From: Desulfovibrio oxyclinae DSM 11498
GTDB lineage: Bacteria; Desulfobacterota; Desulfovibrionia; Desulfovibrionales; Desulfovibrionaceae
Direction: 5' to 3'
Length of the DNA: 58,120 bases
NCBI RefSeq assembly: GCF_000375485.1
Contig: NZ_AQXE01000017.1
Location: 1-58,120, forward strand
Shown here piece by piece: positions 33,398 to 41,396 of the stretch. A model generated the notes under the pieces. The model was not told the origin of the DNA, did no database searches, and worked only from the letters and a program-made list of their open reading frames with translations. The position numbers were made by a program, and so were the translations under genes. Position 1 is the first letter of the stretch. Each line of letters opens with the position of its first letter.

Positions 33398-35652
33398 CGT
33401 CCCCCGCTTGCGCCGGGCTCGGCGTTTTGCTCTTCATCGAGAATCTGCTGCGCTGCGGCCGCACCGGCCCGGGACGCGGCCTCCGCGTCGCCCGCCTCGT
33501 CATGCGCCACGTGCACGGTTACCTTGCGGTGGGCGAATTGCAGCCCCGCATCTTCGAACTTCTTGCGCAGCTTGGCCAGCACGGCCTTTCGCACCGAGAA
33601 CTGACCGCCCGGCTTGGTGGTGAACTTGATGCGCATGAGCATCCCCACTTCATCGATGCGCTTGACGCCCTGCGACTTGATCTTGCTCAGAAGCACGCTG
33701 TCGAATTCCGGAATCTCGCGGATCTCCTTGTCGATCTTCTTGACGATCTTCTTGACCTGCCCGATGTCGGTATCGAACGGCACGTGGTATTCCAGCTTCA
33801 TTATGGAATAATCCCGGGTCATGTTCTTCACCTGAGAAATGTTGCCGAAGGGGATGGTGTAGACCATGCCCAGATGATGGCGCAACTGCATGGAGCGAAT
33901 CGAGATGCGTTCCACCGTGCCCTTCGCGCTGCCCACCTCAAGATAGTCGCCCACGCGGATGGCGTCGTCCAGCAGGAAGAAGATACCGGAGACGATATCC
34001 TTGACCAGCGTTTGCGAACCAAAGCCGATGGCGATGCCGAAGATGCTTGCTCCCGCCAGCAGCGGCCCGATGTCCACCCCGATGGACGAAAGCACGATCA
34101 GCGCAACCACGACCACCAGCGCGGCGAAGATGAACCGCTTGAGCAGATGCAGCAGGGTGGAGAGTCTGTCGCCGCCATGTCCGCCCTCACCTTCCGCCTC
34201 TTCGGCCTCTTCCTCGTCGGGTTGGATGCGACGCTCGATGGCCGCACTCACGAAGAGCCAGAAGATGTAGGCAAGCACCAAGGTCACCATGACGTTGAGG
34301 AGCGCGCGTGCCGTGGCCTCGCCCAGCGGAAGGTTCACGTCGTAGAGCGAGAGCAGCCAAAAAAAGAGCGCGGCCGCGATGCCGATGCGGAAACCGCCGG
34401 ACAGGATCGCCCGCACCCTTGCAATACGCACCGGGTCATCATGCTCCCCGGCCATGTCGGTGGCATAGCTCACCAGCCGCTGGGCCATCCAGTTGAAAAT
34501 CAGGAACAGCGGCACGCACAGCATGGCGGCCAGACCGTTCCATGCCTGCCCCGCGCCGAAAAGGATCAGCCCCAGCACCCAGACCACCCAGAACAGCAGC
34601 AGGTAGCTCACCGCCGCCAGATGCCAGATGCCCGCGAAAACCTCCTGAAGCCCGCCGCTACCGCGACTGCGCATATACTCTGCCACGGGTTGTCGGTTCT
34701 TAATGATGAGGACGCAGAGCAGGAGCGTGAGCAGCAGTCCCACCCCGGCCAGCGTCAGCAGGTGCAGCGCCTCGGAGTCACTGTCGAGCCGCAGCAGGCC
34801 GCATGCGAGCAGACTCGCGGCCACCAGCAGGCCGAATCGTTCGGCCCATTTGTACATGTACTGTGCCGCATGGTCGGGAATGGGCAGAAAGCGCAGCGCC
34901 GGGGCGCGCGGGGCAAGGATAAACCGCGCTGCGGCATTGGAGAGTCCCCAGAGGATCATGGCCGCAAGCCAGGTGATGACCACCGGCTTGGCGCCGGAGT
35001 ATTCGCCCACGAAAAGAAGGTAGAGTATGAACACCGCCGCCGAAAGCAGCGCGATGCACATGACGTCGAGCAGGGCCCTGAGGAAGAGCCTGCCCAGCTT
35101 GGTCAACGCGGTCGGATTCTCCGGTACCGAAGCCAGCCGGACTCGCAGGACCCCGGTGCGGCGCCGCAGCATCCACGCGGCAAGTGCATACATGGCGGTG
35201 AGGAGCGCGACCCCGGCCAGGGACGCTTCCGGAGGCACGCTCCTGTCCAGCCCGAAAACCCGTTGATACGCCTCGGGCATGGCCCTCGGCGCGCTTCCGG
35301 CACCTTCAAAAAGGTAGATGAACCGATTTCTGACAAAGTCACCCGCACGGTGCAACCTGTCGATGAAACTACTGATCCTGTTGCCGCCGGTTTTGGCCGT
35401 TCCGAGAGCCGGCTCGGTTTCCCTTCTTTCCAGTTCCGCGACAAGCAGCTTACGCAGCTGATCGTCAGTCATGCCCGCCAGCATTGCCTTGAGCTCCGCC
35501 GGGGAGGCGTTTTCGGCGATATGCACTGCCTCCCCTCCCCCCCTGTCACCGCTCTTCTGCAACAAGTTCATGGCGGAAGCTGTGGGAGAAGCCGCAGCCA
35601 TTCCCGCAAGCGTCGCCACCAGACAAAGAGAAACAAGAAAGCGAAGGAACAT
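33394..35652 (-). CDS. MscS-family mechanosensitive channel with long N-terminal domain
   Basis: A 752-residue inner-membrane protein. A signal peptide (MFLRFLVSLCLVATLAGMAAA) leads to a periplasmic region and then about ten or eleven transmembrane helices. The MscS core near residues 500-600 has the glycine/alanine-rich pore helix (GPLLAGASIFGIAIGFGSQTLVKDIVSGIF) and the following DDAIRVGDYLEVG beta-domain. The large N-terminal extension resembles the MscK/YbiO class rather than simple MscS. A charged glutamate-rich linker (DEEEAEEAEGEGG) precedes the core. It would release solutes on osmotic downshock. The last four bases overlap the acyl-CoA synthetase gene. Confidence 0.9.
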   Translation of the reverse strand: MFLRFLVSLCLVATLAGMAAASPTASAMNLLQKSGDRGGGEAVHIAENASPAELKAMLAGMTDDQLRKLLVAELERRETEPALGTAKTGGNRISSFIDRLHRAGDFVRNRFIYLFEGAGSAPRAMPEAYQRVFGLDRSVPPEASLAGVALLTAMYALAAWMLRRRTGVLRVRLASVPENPTALTKLGRLFLRALLDVMCIALLSAAVFILYLLFVGEYSGAKPVVITWLAAMILWGLSNAAARFILAPRAPALRFLPIPDHAAQYMYKWAERFGLLVAASLLACGLLRLDSDSEALHLLTLAGVGLLLTLLLCVLIIKNRQPVAEYMRSRGSGGLQEVFAGIWHLAAVSYLLLFWVVWVLGLILFGAGQAWNGLAAMLCVPLFLIFNWMAQRLVSYATDMAGEHDDPVRIARVRAILSGGFRIGIAAALFFWLLSLYDVNLPLGEATARALLNVMVTLVLAYIFWLFVSAAIERRIQPDEEEAEEAEGEGGHGGDRLSTLLHLLKRFIFAALVVVVALIVLSSIGVDIGPLLAGASIFGIAIGFGSQTLVKDIVSGIFFLLDDAIRVGDYLEVGSAKGTVERISIRSMQLRHHLGMVYTIPFGNISQVKNMTRDYSIMKLEYHVPFDTDIGQVKKIVKKIDKEIREIPEFDSVLLSKIKSQGVKRIDEVGMLMRIKFTTKPGGQFSVRKAVLAKLRKKFEDAGLQFAHRKVTVHVAHDEAGDAEAASRAGAAAAQQILDEEQNAEPGASGGR

Positions 35653-35804
35653 GGATGCCTACCGGGTTGAACAGTATTGGTTTCCCAACAATTGGTAGCA
35701 CGCGGCGCACGACTGGGCAAGACAACCACATGAAAATGAAAAAGAACCGCTCCCGCTTGCGCAAGGGCTTGCCTTTCCGGCCGGGACGGGTCATTTTCCG
35801 GAAC

Positions 35805-36413
35805 ATGAATCCGAAGAACATGTCCCTGATCATTCTCGCGGGCGGGCTCGGTTCCCGGATGGGCGGCGTGCGAAAGGCCTTTCTGGAAGTCGGCGGCAGA
35901 CGCATCATCGAAAGGCTTCTGGATGAACTGTCCCCGGCTTTCGGCGAGACCGTGGTCTCATGCCGGGCCCCGGAGGACTTCGCGAACTACTCGGTCCGCA
36001 CGGCTCCGGACCGCTTCGAGGCGCGCAGCTCGCTGACCGGCATCCACGCGGGGCTCAGCGTCTGCGCTTTCGAGCACGCCTTTGTCTGCGCCTGCGATGC
36101 GCCTTTCGTGCGGCAGGGGCTGGCGGTCAGGCTGGCCGAACAGGGAGAGGAAACCGATGACGTGGTCATCCCGCTCAAGGAGGACGGCTACCGCGAGCCG
36201 CTGTGCGCCGTCTATTCCCGACGCTGTGTCCGCCCCGTTGCCGAACAGCTCGACCGGGGAGAGTACAAGATCATAGGTTTCTTCGGTCAGGTGCAGGTGC
36301 GCGAAGTGCCGGTGTCCCTGTTGCGCCCCGGCGATCCGGATCTGCTCTCCTTCGTGAACGTCAACACGCCCGAAGAACTGGAACGCTGGCGGGCAGCCGC
36401 CGAAGCGCTCTGA
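35805..36413 (+). CDS. mobA: Molybdenum cofactor guanylyltransferase
   Basis: A 202-residue cytoplasmic enzyme that joins GMP to molybdopterin, making the bis-MGD cofactor needed by formate dehydrogenase. LAGGLGSRMGGVRKAFLEVGG is the nucleotidyltransferase signature, and CACDAPFV the metal-binding aspartate block. The start is uncertain: ATG at 35805 or 35820; an upstream frame reaching 35655 is basic and unlikely. It converges with mobB: its stop codon ends at 36413 and that of mobB begins at 36414. Confidence 0.9.
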   Translation: MNPKNMSLIILAGGLGSRMGGVRKAFLEVGGRRIIERLLDELSPAFGETVVSCRAPEDFANYSVRTAPDRFEARSSLTGIHAGLSVCAFEHAFVCACDAPFVRQGLAVRLAEQGEETDDVVIPLKEDGYREPLCAVYSRRCVRPVAEQLDRGEYKIIGFFGQVQVREVPVSLLRPGDPDLLSFVNVNTPEELERWRAAAEAL

Positions 36414-36920
36414 TCACAGGCCAAACCAGTCGGCGATGAGTGCGGCCAGCCCGTCCGCGTCGTCAAGGCCGAAGACCGGCACGCCCGGGTCCACCTCGGT
36501 ATCCGTGACAAAGGCCAGCAGCCTGCGTTCCCACGCGGTTTCCGGATCGCACAACGGCTGGGCGTGGGCCTCGGCCCGAAAAACCTCCACCTTGGGCATA
36601 TCCGAATTGAAAAACCCTTCGGTGACCACGATGTCCCGATCCGCGAAAAAGGTTTTCGCCAACTGATCCAGCGACATTTCCGAAGCGGTTTCCTTGATGA
36701 CGGCCAGACGGTTGGGCGACGAGATCACCACGGTTTCGGCCCCTGCCTCGCGGTGACGCCACGTGTCCTTTCCCTCGCGGTCGATGTCGAAGCCGTGGGT
36801 GTCGTGCTTGACGGTTCCAACGCTCAGGCCGCGCGCTTTCAGGGCCGGTATCAGCTTTTCCAGCAGCGTGGTCTTGCCGGACTTCTTCTTGCCCACCATG
36901 CAGACGACAGGGGTGCTCAT
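36414..36920 (-). CDS. mobB: Molybdopterin-guanine dinucleotide biosynthesis adapter protein
   Basis: A 168-residue GTP-binding protein. VCMVGKKKSGKTTLLEKLIPAL holds the P-loop, TVKHDTHGFDIDREGKDTWRHREAGA is the characteristic MobB block, and VVTEGFFNSD the Walker B region. MobB assists MobA and cofactor delivery. The ATG at 36920 has CCGGAGGAAAG upstream. It is encoded tail-to-tail with mobA and head-to-head with fdhD, so the mob pair is not one operon here. Confidence 0.92.
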   Translation of the reverse strand: MSTPVVCMVGKKKSGKTTLLEKLIPALKARGLSVGTVKHDTHGFDIDREGKDTWRHREAGAETVVISSPNRLAVIKETASEMSLDQLAKTFFADRDIVVTEGFFNSDMPKVEVFRAEAHAQPLCDPETAWERRLLAFVTDTEVDPGVPVFGLDDADGLAALIADWFGL

Positions 36921-36983
36921 CGGAACTTTCCTCCGGTGCAAGAGCTCGGTGAATAGGTCGCCCCTTTTGCGGGACGGCGGTGA

Positions 36984-36997
36984 TCACGTATACGTGA
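36984..36997. promoter_or_regulatory. 14-base palindrome between mobB and fdhD, candidate operator
   Basis: TCACGTATACGTGA is a perfect palindrome in the 110-base gap between the divergent mobB and fdhD genes, 34 bases before the fdhD start. The inner ACGTATACGT recurs in the palindrome at 10689-10702. Confidence 0.5.
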
Positions 36998-37030
36998 AAG
37001 CGTCGATGAAAATCAACGGGAGCCGCAAAC

Positions 37031-37816
37031 ATGATCGATTCCTACCATTACGACATCACGGAATACAGCGCAGGCGGATTCGGCGTCAAACCCATCCGGT
37101 CCATTCGCGAAGTACCTCTGACCATACGCATCAACGGCCGCGAGGCAGTGACCCTGCTGTGCACGGCCAAATATCCCAAGGAACTGGCGGTGGGCTTTCT
37201 CAAGTCCGACGCCTTCCTGCAAAGCCCGGAACAGATCACGGCGCTTGAAGTTGAAGAGGACGACGAGCGCATCGTGGTGGATGTGGAAGTATGCCACGAT
37301 CCGTGGAAAAACCGTACGGTGGAGCGCTCCATCACCTCCGGCTGCGGCAAGGGTACCAACTTCGGACGCAACGTCTCCACCATCTCCCGGCGGCGCATCG
37401 GCGGGGACGTGCGGGTGACCCCGCAACAGATCCTAAGCCTCGTGGACGAGCTGCACCGGCGCTCCACGCTCTATGGCGCAACGCGCGGCTGCCACAACTC
37501 CTCCCTGTGCACTCCCGAAGAGATGCTGCTGTTCCGTGAGGACATCGGCAGGCACAACGCCATTGACATGATCTGCGGGCAATGCTTTCTGAAGGATATG
37601 AGCGTTGACGACAAGATGGTCGTCAGCACGGGCCGGGTCGCCTCCGAGATTCTGCTCAAGGTGCTTCGGATGGGCGTGCCCGTGCTGGTGTCCACCGCCG
37701 TGGCCACGCGCTTTTCCGTGGAACTGGCCCGCAAGACCGGCATCACCCTCATCGGCAACGTGAAGGACGATTCCTTCTGGGTCTACAACGATCCCGGACG
37801 ACTTATCAGGGAGTGA
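37031..37816 (+). CDS. fdhD: Formate dehydrogenase accessory sulfurtransferase
   Basis: A 261-residue cytoplasmic protein that transfers sulfur to the Mo/W of the FdhA cofactor. RINGREAVTLLCT, TSGCGKGTNF, GATRGCHNSSLC and REDIGRHNAIDMICG are family blocks; the cysteines in GCHNSSLC are the likely sulfur carriers. The ribosome-binding site GGGAG lies nine bases upstream. moeA starts three bases after its stop, so the two are translationally linked. It stands 4.4 kb before fdhA in the same direction. Confidence 0.94.
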   Translation: MIDSYHYDITEYSAGGFGVKPIRSIREVPLTIRINGREAVTLLCTAKYPKELAVGFLKSDAFLQSPEQITALEVEEDDERIVVDVEVCHDPWKNRTVERSITSGCGKGTNFGRNVSTISRRRIGGDVRVTPQQILSLVDELHRRSTLYGATRGCHNSSLCTPEEMLLFREDIGRHNAIDMICGQCFLKDMSVDDKMVVSTGRVASEILLKVLRMGVPVLVSTAVATRFSVELARKTGITLIGNVKDDSFWVYNDPGRLIRE

Positions 37817-37818
37817 TC

Positions 37819-39027
37819 ATGCTGAAAAACGCGACGCGCACGCAGGCGCTCGAAGCCTTGCTGGAACGGGTTGTTCCCGCGTCGCCCGAGTCTTTGTCCC
37901 CGCACCGCGCCGTGGGCCGCGTCCTCGCCGAAGACGCCCACGCCGCGCGACCGGTGCCGGATTCCCCTCGCTCCTCCCGCGACGGGTATGCGCTGGACTC
38001 GTCGGAAACCGTCGGCGCAACCCCGCAAAATCCCGCAGAATTGCAAATCTCCGGCGTTTCCGCGCCCGATGCTCCCGTGGCCGTGCTTCAGGAGGGACAT
38101 GCCATGCGCATCCTCACGGGGGGGCCACTGGCGGTAGGCGCGGACGCCGTGCTCATGGACGAGGAAGCGCAAGTGACCGAAAACACCCTGGCCGTTACCG
38201 CCGAAACGGAAGCGGGACAGTATGTTTTTCCGGCCGGGCACGATCTTCCGCAAGGGCACCCCGTCGGTTTGCGGGGCGAGACCGTGACGCCGGCCATGGC
38301 TGCGGTAATGACGCGCTCCTTCGTACCGTCGGTGACCGCGCATCCGCCGCCGCGCGTGGCAATCTACGCACTCGGCGACGAGCTGGTGCGCGCCGACCAG
38401 ACACCGGGGGCGGGAGCCTTTCGCTCCGACAACCTCATCCTCGCCTCCGAGCTGCTGCGACGCGCCGGGGCCGAGATTCGCACGGCGGACACGGTCCGCG
38501 ATACCCCGCGTGACATGCGCAGGACCCACGCCGGATTCCATGACGCCCAGCTGGTGATCACCATGGGCGGAACCGGCCGCGGCGACCGCGACCTCGCACG
38601 GAAATCCGCCAGGGAAGCGGGCTTCGAAATCCTCGTGGACCGCCTCGCACTCAGGCCGGGCAGGACGATGTTCGCGGCAACGCGGGCGGACTGTCTGCTG
38701 CTGGGCTTTCCCGGCCCGCCCCACGCCGTCTCCCCCCTGCTGCACGCCTTCGCGCTTCCTCTGGTGCGAGCCCTTTCCGGGCGACCGGTATCCGGCGAAA
38801 GAAAAGCCGAGCTGCTCCAGCCGCTACACGTTCGCAAAGGCTCCGAGTGGCTGGCCCCATGCACATTGGAGATGCAGGACAACCGTCTCTGCGCCCGCCC
38901 CCTTCCCGAAGGTCTCCCACCGCTTGCAGAAATCGCTCGCCTTGACACCTATCTCGCCGTTCCCGGCGGGGCCGAGTTAAGAAAAAATGAAATTATAACG
39001 GTTCTTCCCGGTCCCGAATTCTCCTGA
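37819..39027 (+). CDS. moeA: Molybdopterin molybdenumtransferase
   Basis: A 402-residue enzyme that inserts molybdate (or tungstate) into adenylylated molybdopterin. The N-terminal HRAVGRVLAEDAHAARPVPD and SRDGYAL blocks, the central ILTGGPL, and the C-terminal domain (VAIYALGDELVRA, FRSDNLILASELLRRAGAE, VITMGGTGRGDRD) follow MoeA order. The catalytic central aspartate region is present. An in-frame GTG at 37813 is a less likely start. Placement between fdhD and fdhE suggests dedicated service to formate dehydrogenase. Confidence 0.93.
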   Translation: MLKNATRTQALEALLERVVPASPESLSPHRAVGRVLAEDAHAARPVPDSPRSSRDGYALDSSETVGATPQNPAELQISGVSAPDAPVAVLQEGHAMRILTGGPLAVGADAVLMDEEAQVTENTLAVTAETEAGQYVFPAGHDLPQGHPVGLRGETVTPAMAAVMTRSFVPSVTAHPPPRVAIYALGDELVRADQTPGAGAFRSDNLILASELLRRAGAEIRTADTVRDTPRDMRRTHAGFHDAQLVITMGGTGRGDRDLARKSAREAGFEILVDRLALRPGRTMFAATRADCLLLGFPGPPHAVSPLLHAFALPLVRALSGRPVSGERKAELLQPLHVRKGSEWLAPCTLEMQDNRLCARPLPEGLPPLAEIARLDTYLAVPGGAELRKNEIITVLPGPEFS

Positions 39028-39071
39028 TTTCACCTGCACAACCAGCTGGAACCTTACATGTTCCTTACAGC

Positions 39072-39093
39072 ATTATGCCCGTTTGGGCATAAT
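39072..39093. promoter_or_regulatory. Perfect palindrome upstream of fdhE, candidate metal- or formate-responsive operator
   Basis: ATTATGCCC-GTTT-GGGCATAAT, nine-base arms with a four-base spacer, between moeA and fdhE. A second inverted repeat CTAAC-N9-GTTAG lies at 39128-39146. The first could also act as a weak terminator for moeA, but it is A/T-flanked and highly symmetric, which fits a protein-binding site such as that of a ModE/TunR-type regulator. Confidence 0.5.
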
Positions 39094-39249
39094 ATTGTAC
39101 ATTTTTGGCAACGGATAAATAACCGCTCTAACATGACTTTCGTTAGGTTTTGTGTCAGACCATGAGCAAGAGAAAAGTCGTTGGCAACCGCCATAGTGGC
39201 ACCTAGTGTTTTACCGAATGATAAAAATGCTAGAGCATGGAGAAAAATG

Positions 39250-40140
39250 ATGAGCGACATACAGAAGCAGTTCGACGCCTCCTTTGCCGACAGAGCGGCC
39301 ACCATACGCAACCGCGAGCACATCCCCGCGGTACTTGTTGACATGCTCGAAGCCGTTACCGAACTTCAGGCCGAGGCGGCCAGAAACGTCAGCATCGCTC
39401 TTCCCGATCCTTCGACCCTGCCCAGCGAGGAACAGAACCTCATGGGCAAGCCGTTGCTGCCTCGCGATGAGTTTCCGCACGACGCTGCCAATGCAGCCGA
39501 ACTTTTCCGCAAGCTCCTGCCTGTACTGTGCCGGGACGAAAGCCCCATGGCCGAGGCAGCCGGGGTTCTTGAAAAAGCCCTTGATGAAGGTGAACTGGAC
39601 CTTGAAGAAGCGTTCTGCGCATTCCATCGCGATGACGAAGAATATTTTATGAAATGGGCTGAGCGTACCGGGGATGCCCCCCGCGCCCTGCCGTTTCTCG
39701 TCAAGGCCGCACTGGAGCCGAGCCTGCGCGCCGTTGCCGAAGGGCTGTCCAAGCACACCGGAACCAGAAATTCCGCACGGATGCATGGCACGTGTCCCAT
39801 CTGTGGCAGCATGCCCCTCATTTCCCGGCTGAACGGCAAGGAAGGGTTCCGTTTCGCCACCTGCTCCCATTGTCTGCACGAATACCGCGTGCGCCGCATC
39901 GCCTGCCTGCTGTGCGACGAGGATGCCCACGACAAGCTCTCGTTCTTCACCGCCAAGGAGGAGCCGGGATACCGCGTGGAAGTCTGCAAGACCTGCGGCA
40001 ACTACTCCAAGACCATCGATTTTCGCGAAATGGACCGCAAGTCCCTGCCCGTCCTCGATGATCTTGATTCCATGACGCTGGATTTCGTGGCCCGTGAAAA
40101 CGGGTACCAGCGCGCAACCCTTTCGGCGTGGGGATTCTAA
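39250..40140 (+). CDS. fdhE: Formate dehydrogenase accessory protein FdhE
   Basis: A 296-residue cytoplasmic protein needed for formate dehydrogenase maturation. A helical N-terminal half is followed by several rubredoxin-like CxxC pairs: CPICGSMPL, CSHCLHEYRV, CLLCDEDAH and CKTCGNYSK, which bind iron or zinc. The two adjacent ATG codons at 39247 and 39250 compete; GGAG at 39239-39242 gives better spacing for the second. The transposase-like gene starts two bases after its stop. Confidence 0.92.
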   Translation: MSDIQKQFDASFADRAATIRNREHIPAVLVDMLEAVTELQAEAARNVSIALPDPSTLPSEEQNLMGKPLLPRDEFPHDAANAAELFRKLLPVLCRDESPMAEAAGVLEKALDEGELDLEEAFCAFHRDDEEYFMKWAERTGDAPRALPFLVKAALEPSLRAVAEGLSKHTGTRNSARMHGTCPICGSMPLISRLNGKEGFRFATCSHCLHEYRVRRIACLLCDEDAHDKLSFFTAKEEPGYRVEVCKTCGNYSKTIDFREMDRKSLPVLDDLDSMTLDFVARENGYQRATLSAWGF

Positions 40141-40141
40141 A

Positions 40142-41080
40142 GTGCAGAGCGGCGCGGCAAAGGAATCGGTAAGCTACACGGGCTCGGCGCATGGCGCGCG
40201 CCCACTGACCAGCGTGGACAGGCTGCTCTCCACCGAGGACGCGGCCCGTGAATATCTGCTGTCCTTCTGCTGGCCCGACGGCGATCCGTACTGTCCGCGC
40301 TGCGGCCACCGAAAGGTCTATTCCCTCTCGGCGGGAAAGCGCATGCGCTGTGCCGCCTGCAAGTATACCTTCCAGCACTTCAGCGGACGCTGGATCAACA
40401 ACGGTGCCCTGAGCTGTTCGGACTGGCTCGCACTCATCCGACTCTTCGAACGCGAGGCCACGGTGCATGAGATCACCGAGGCCCTCGGCCTGAGCTACAA
40501 TACCGTATACAAGGCACTCACCGCGCTGCGCTTCTCCGTTCTGGCCCACGCCATCGACGCCAACCAGCTTCTCGGCCCCGAAACCGGGCTGGACGGCTAC
40601 CTCAAGGGCAACCGCCTCACCGGCGGGCCCAAGGACATGCGCATGGATACGATCCCGGTTTACGGCATCATCCAGCGCGGCAGCATGGCCTTCATCGATC
40701 TGGTGCCGGGCTTTCAGGCAGAAACCGTCTTTCATTTCCACATGAACTTCCACCTGAGCATGGTCCGCTCCGGCAACCTCGTCTACACTGACCGTTACAA
40801 GGACTATGACGGGCTCATCTTCTGCGGCAACGACACCCTTCCGTACCACGTCATCCGCAAGCAGAAGAAGCGGCCCATGCTGGACGAATCCGACAGTGAG
40901 TTCTGGAAGTTCGCACGCAAGAGACTGCGCCGCTTCCGGGGCATTTCCTGCCAGCGCTTCCCGCTCTACCTCAAGGAATTGGAGTTCCGTTTCAACAACC
41001 GGGGCCGCCCGATATTTGAAACGCTGGCGAGCTACCTCTGCGCCGTTGTGCAGGAGCGTGGTCAAGAAGCCTCCCTTTGA
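40142..41080 (+). CDS. ISXO2/IS1595-like transposase-derived protein embedded in the fdh operon
   Basis: A 312-residue protein with a GTG start one base after the fdhE stop (GGGGA ribosome-binding sequence inside fdhE). The N-terminal zinc ribbon (CPRCGHRKVYSLSAGKRMRCAACKYTF) and the helix-turn-helix (HEITEALGLSYNTVYKAL) match IS1595-type transposases. In the catalytic region the second aspartate block is kept (VYTDRYKDYDGL) and the tail EFWKFARKRLRRFRG...LYLKELEFRFNNR is clear. The first block is GLDGYLKGN instead of the usual DEtyvGG, losing its glutamate. No terminal inverted repeats, target duplication or second IS gene flank it. It may be domesticated. Confidence 0.75.
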   Translation: MQSGAAKESVSYTGSAHGARPLTSVDRLLSTEDAAREYLLSFCWPDGDPYCPRCGHRKVYSLSAGKRMRCAACKYTFQHFSGRWINNGALSCSDWLALIRLFEREATVHEITEALGLSYNTVYKALTALRFSVLAHAIDANQLLGPETGLDGYLKGNRLTGGPKDMRMDTIPVYGIIQRGSMAFIDLVPGFQAETVFHFHMNFHLSMVRSGNLVYTDRYKDYDGLIFCGNDTLPYHVIRKQKKRPMLDESDSEFWKFARKRLRRFRGISCQRFPLYLKELEFRFNNRGRPIFETLASYLCAVVQERGQEASL

Positions 41081-41103
41081 TTCCCTTCTTCCCCTGTTCC
41101 ATT

Positions 41104-41136
41104 ATGCGTATCAAGGAAAACCGTAGAGGTACGCAT
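41104..41136. repeat. Short inverted repeat just before the 77-residue ORF
   Basis: ATGCGTA (41104-41110) and TACGCAT (41130-41136) with a 19-base spacer that contains the AGAGG ribosome-binding sequence of the next ORF. If transcribed it could mask that site. Confidence 0.35.
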
Positions 41137-41137
41137 C

Positions 41138-41371
41138 ATGAACAACCGACCCAACCGCAAGCGTGGCATTCGCCGTGAAACCGCCGCCCCCTTCGGGGGA
41201 CTCGGCTTCGATCTGGCGTGCGTCCGCGAAGCGGCCCGGTGCATGACCGTTCGCGTCACTCCACTCCCGAAAGGGAACGCGTCGATCTGCCCGGACGCTT
41301 CTCGGCCCGTCGTCAGGCCGCACGGTTTCGCCCTGCTCACGGTCCTCGGCCGCGAGATCAGGGGCCGGTGA
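41138..41371 (+). CDS. Hypothetical 77-residue protein between the transposase-like gene and fdhA
   Basis: Starts MNNRPNRKRG and ends GREIRGR. It is basic at both ends, with two central cysteines and no hydrophobic helix or signal peptide. No family is recognised. An AGAGG ribosome-binding sequence lies nine bases upstream, and the stop is 25 bases before fdhA, which suits a small operon gene. Codon use is not distinctive enough to prove that it is coding. Confidence 0.4.
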   Translation: MNNRPNRKRGIRRETAAPFGGLGFDLACVREAARCMTVRVTPLPKGNASICPDASRPVVRPHGFALLTVLGREIRGR

Positions 41372-41396
41372 ACAACCACCAAGTCAAGGAGGAAGG

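Noticed and set aside
33388..35670. A 760-codon plus-strand frame opposite the MscS gene
   Set aside because: Histidine/glutamine-rich antisense translation with no recognisable domain.
40142..41080. A simple, recently inserted insertion sequence
   Set aside because: No terminal inverted repeats, no target-site duplication and near-zero spacing to fdhE; kept as a transposase-derived gene instead.
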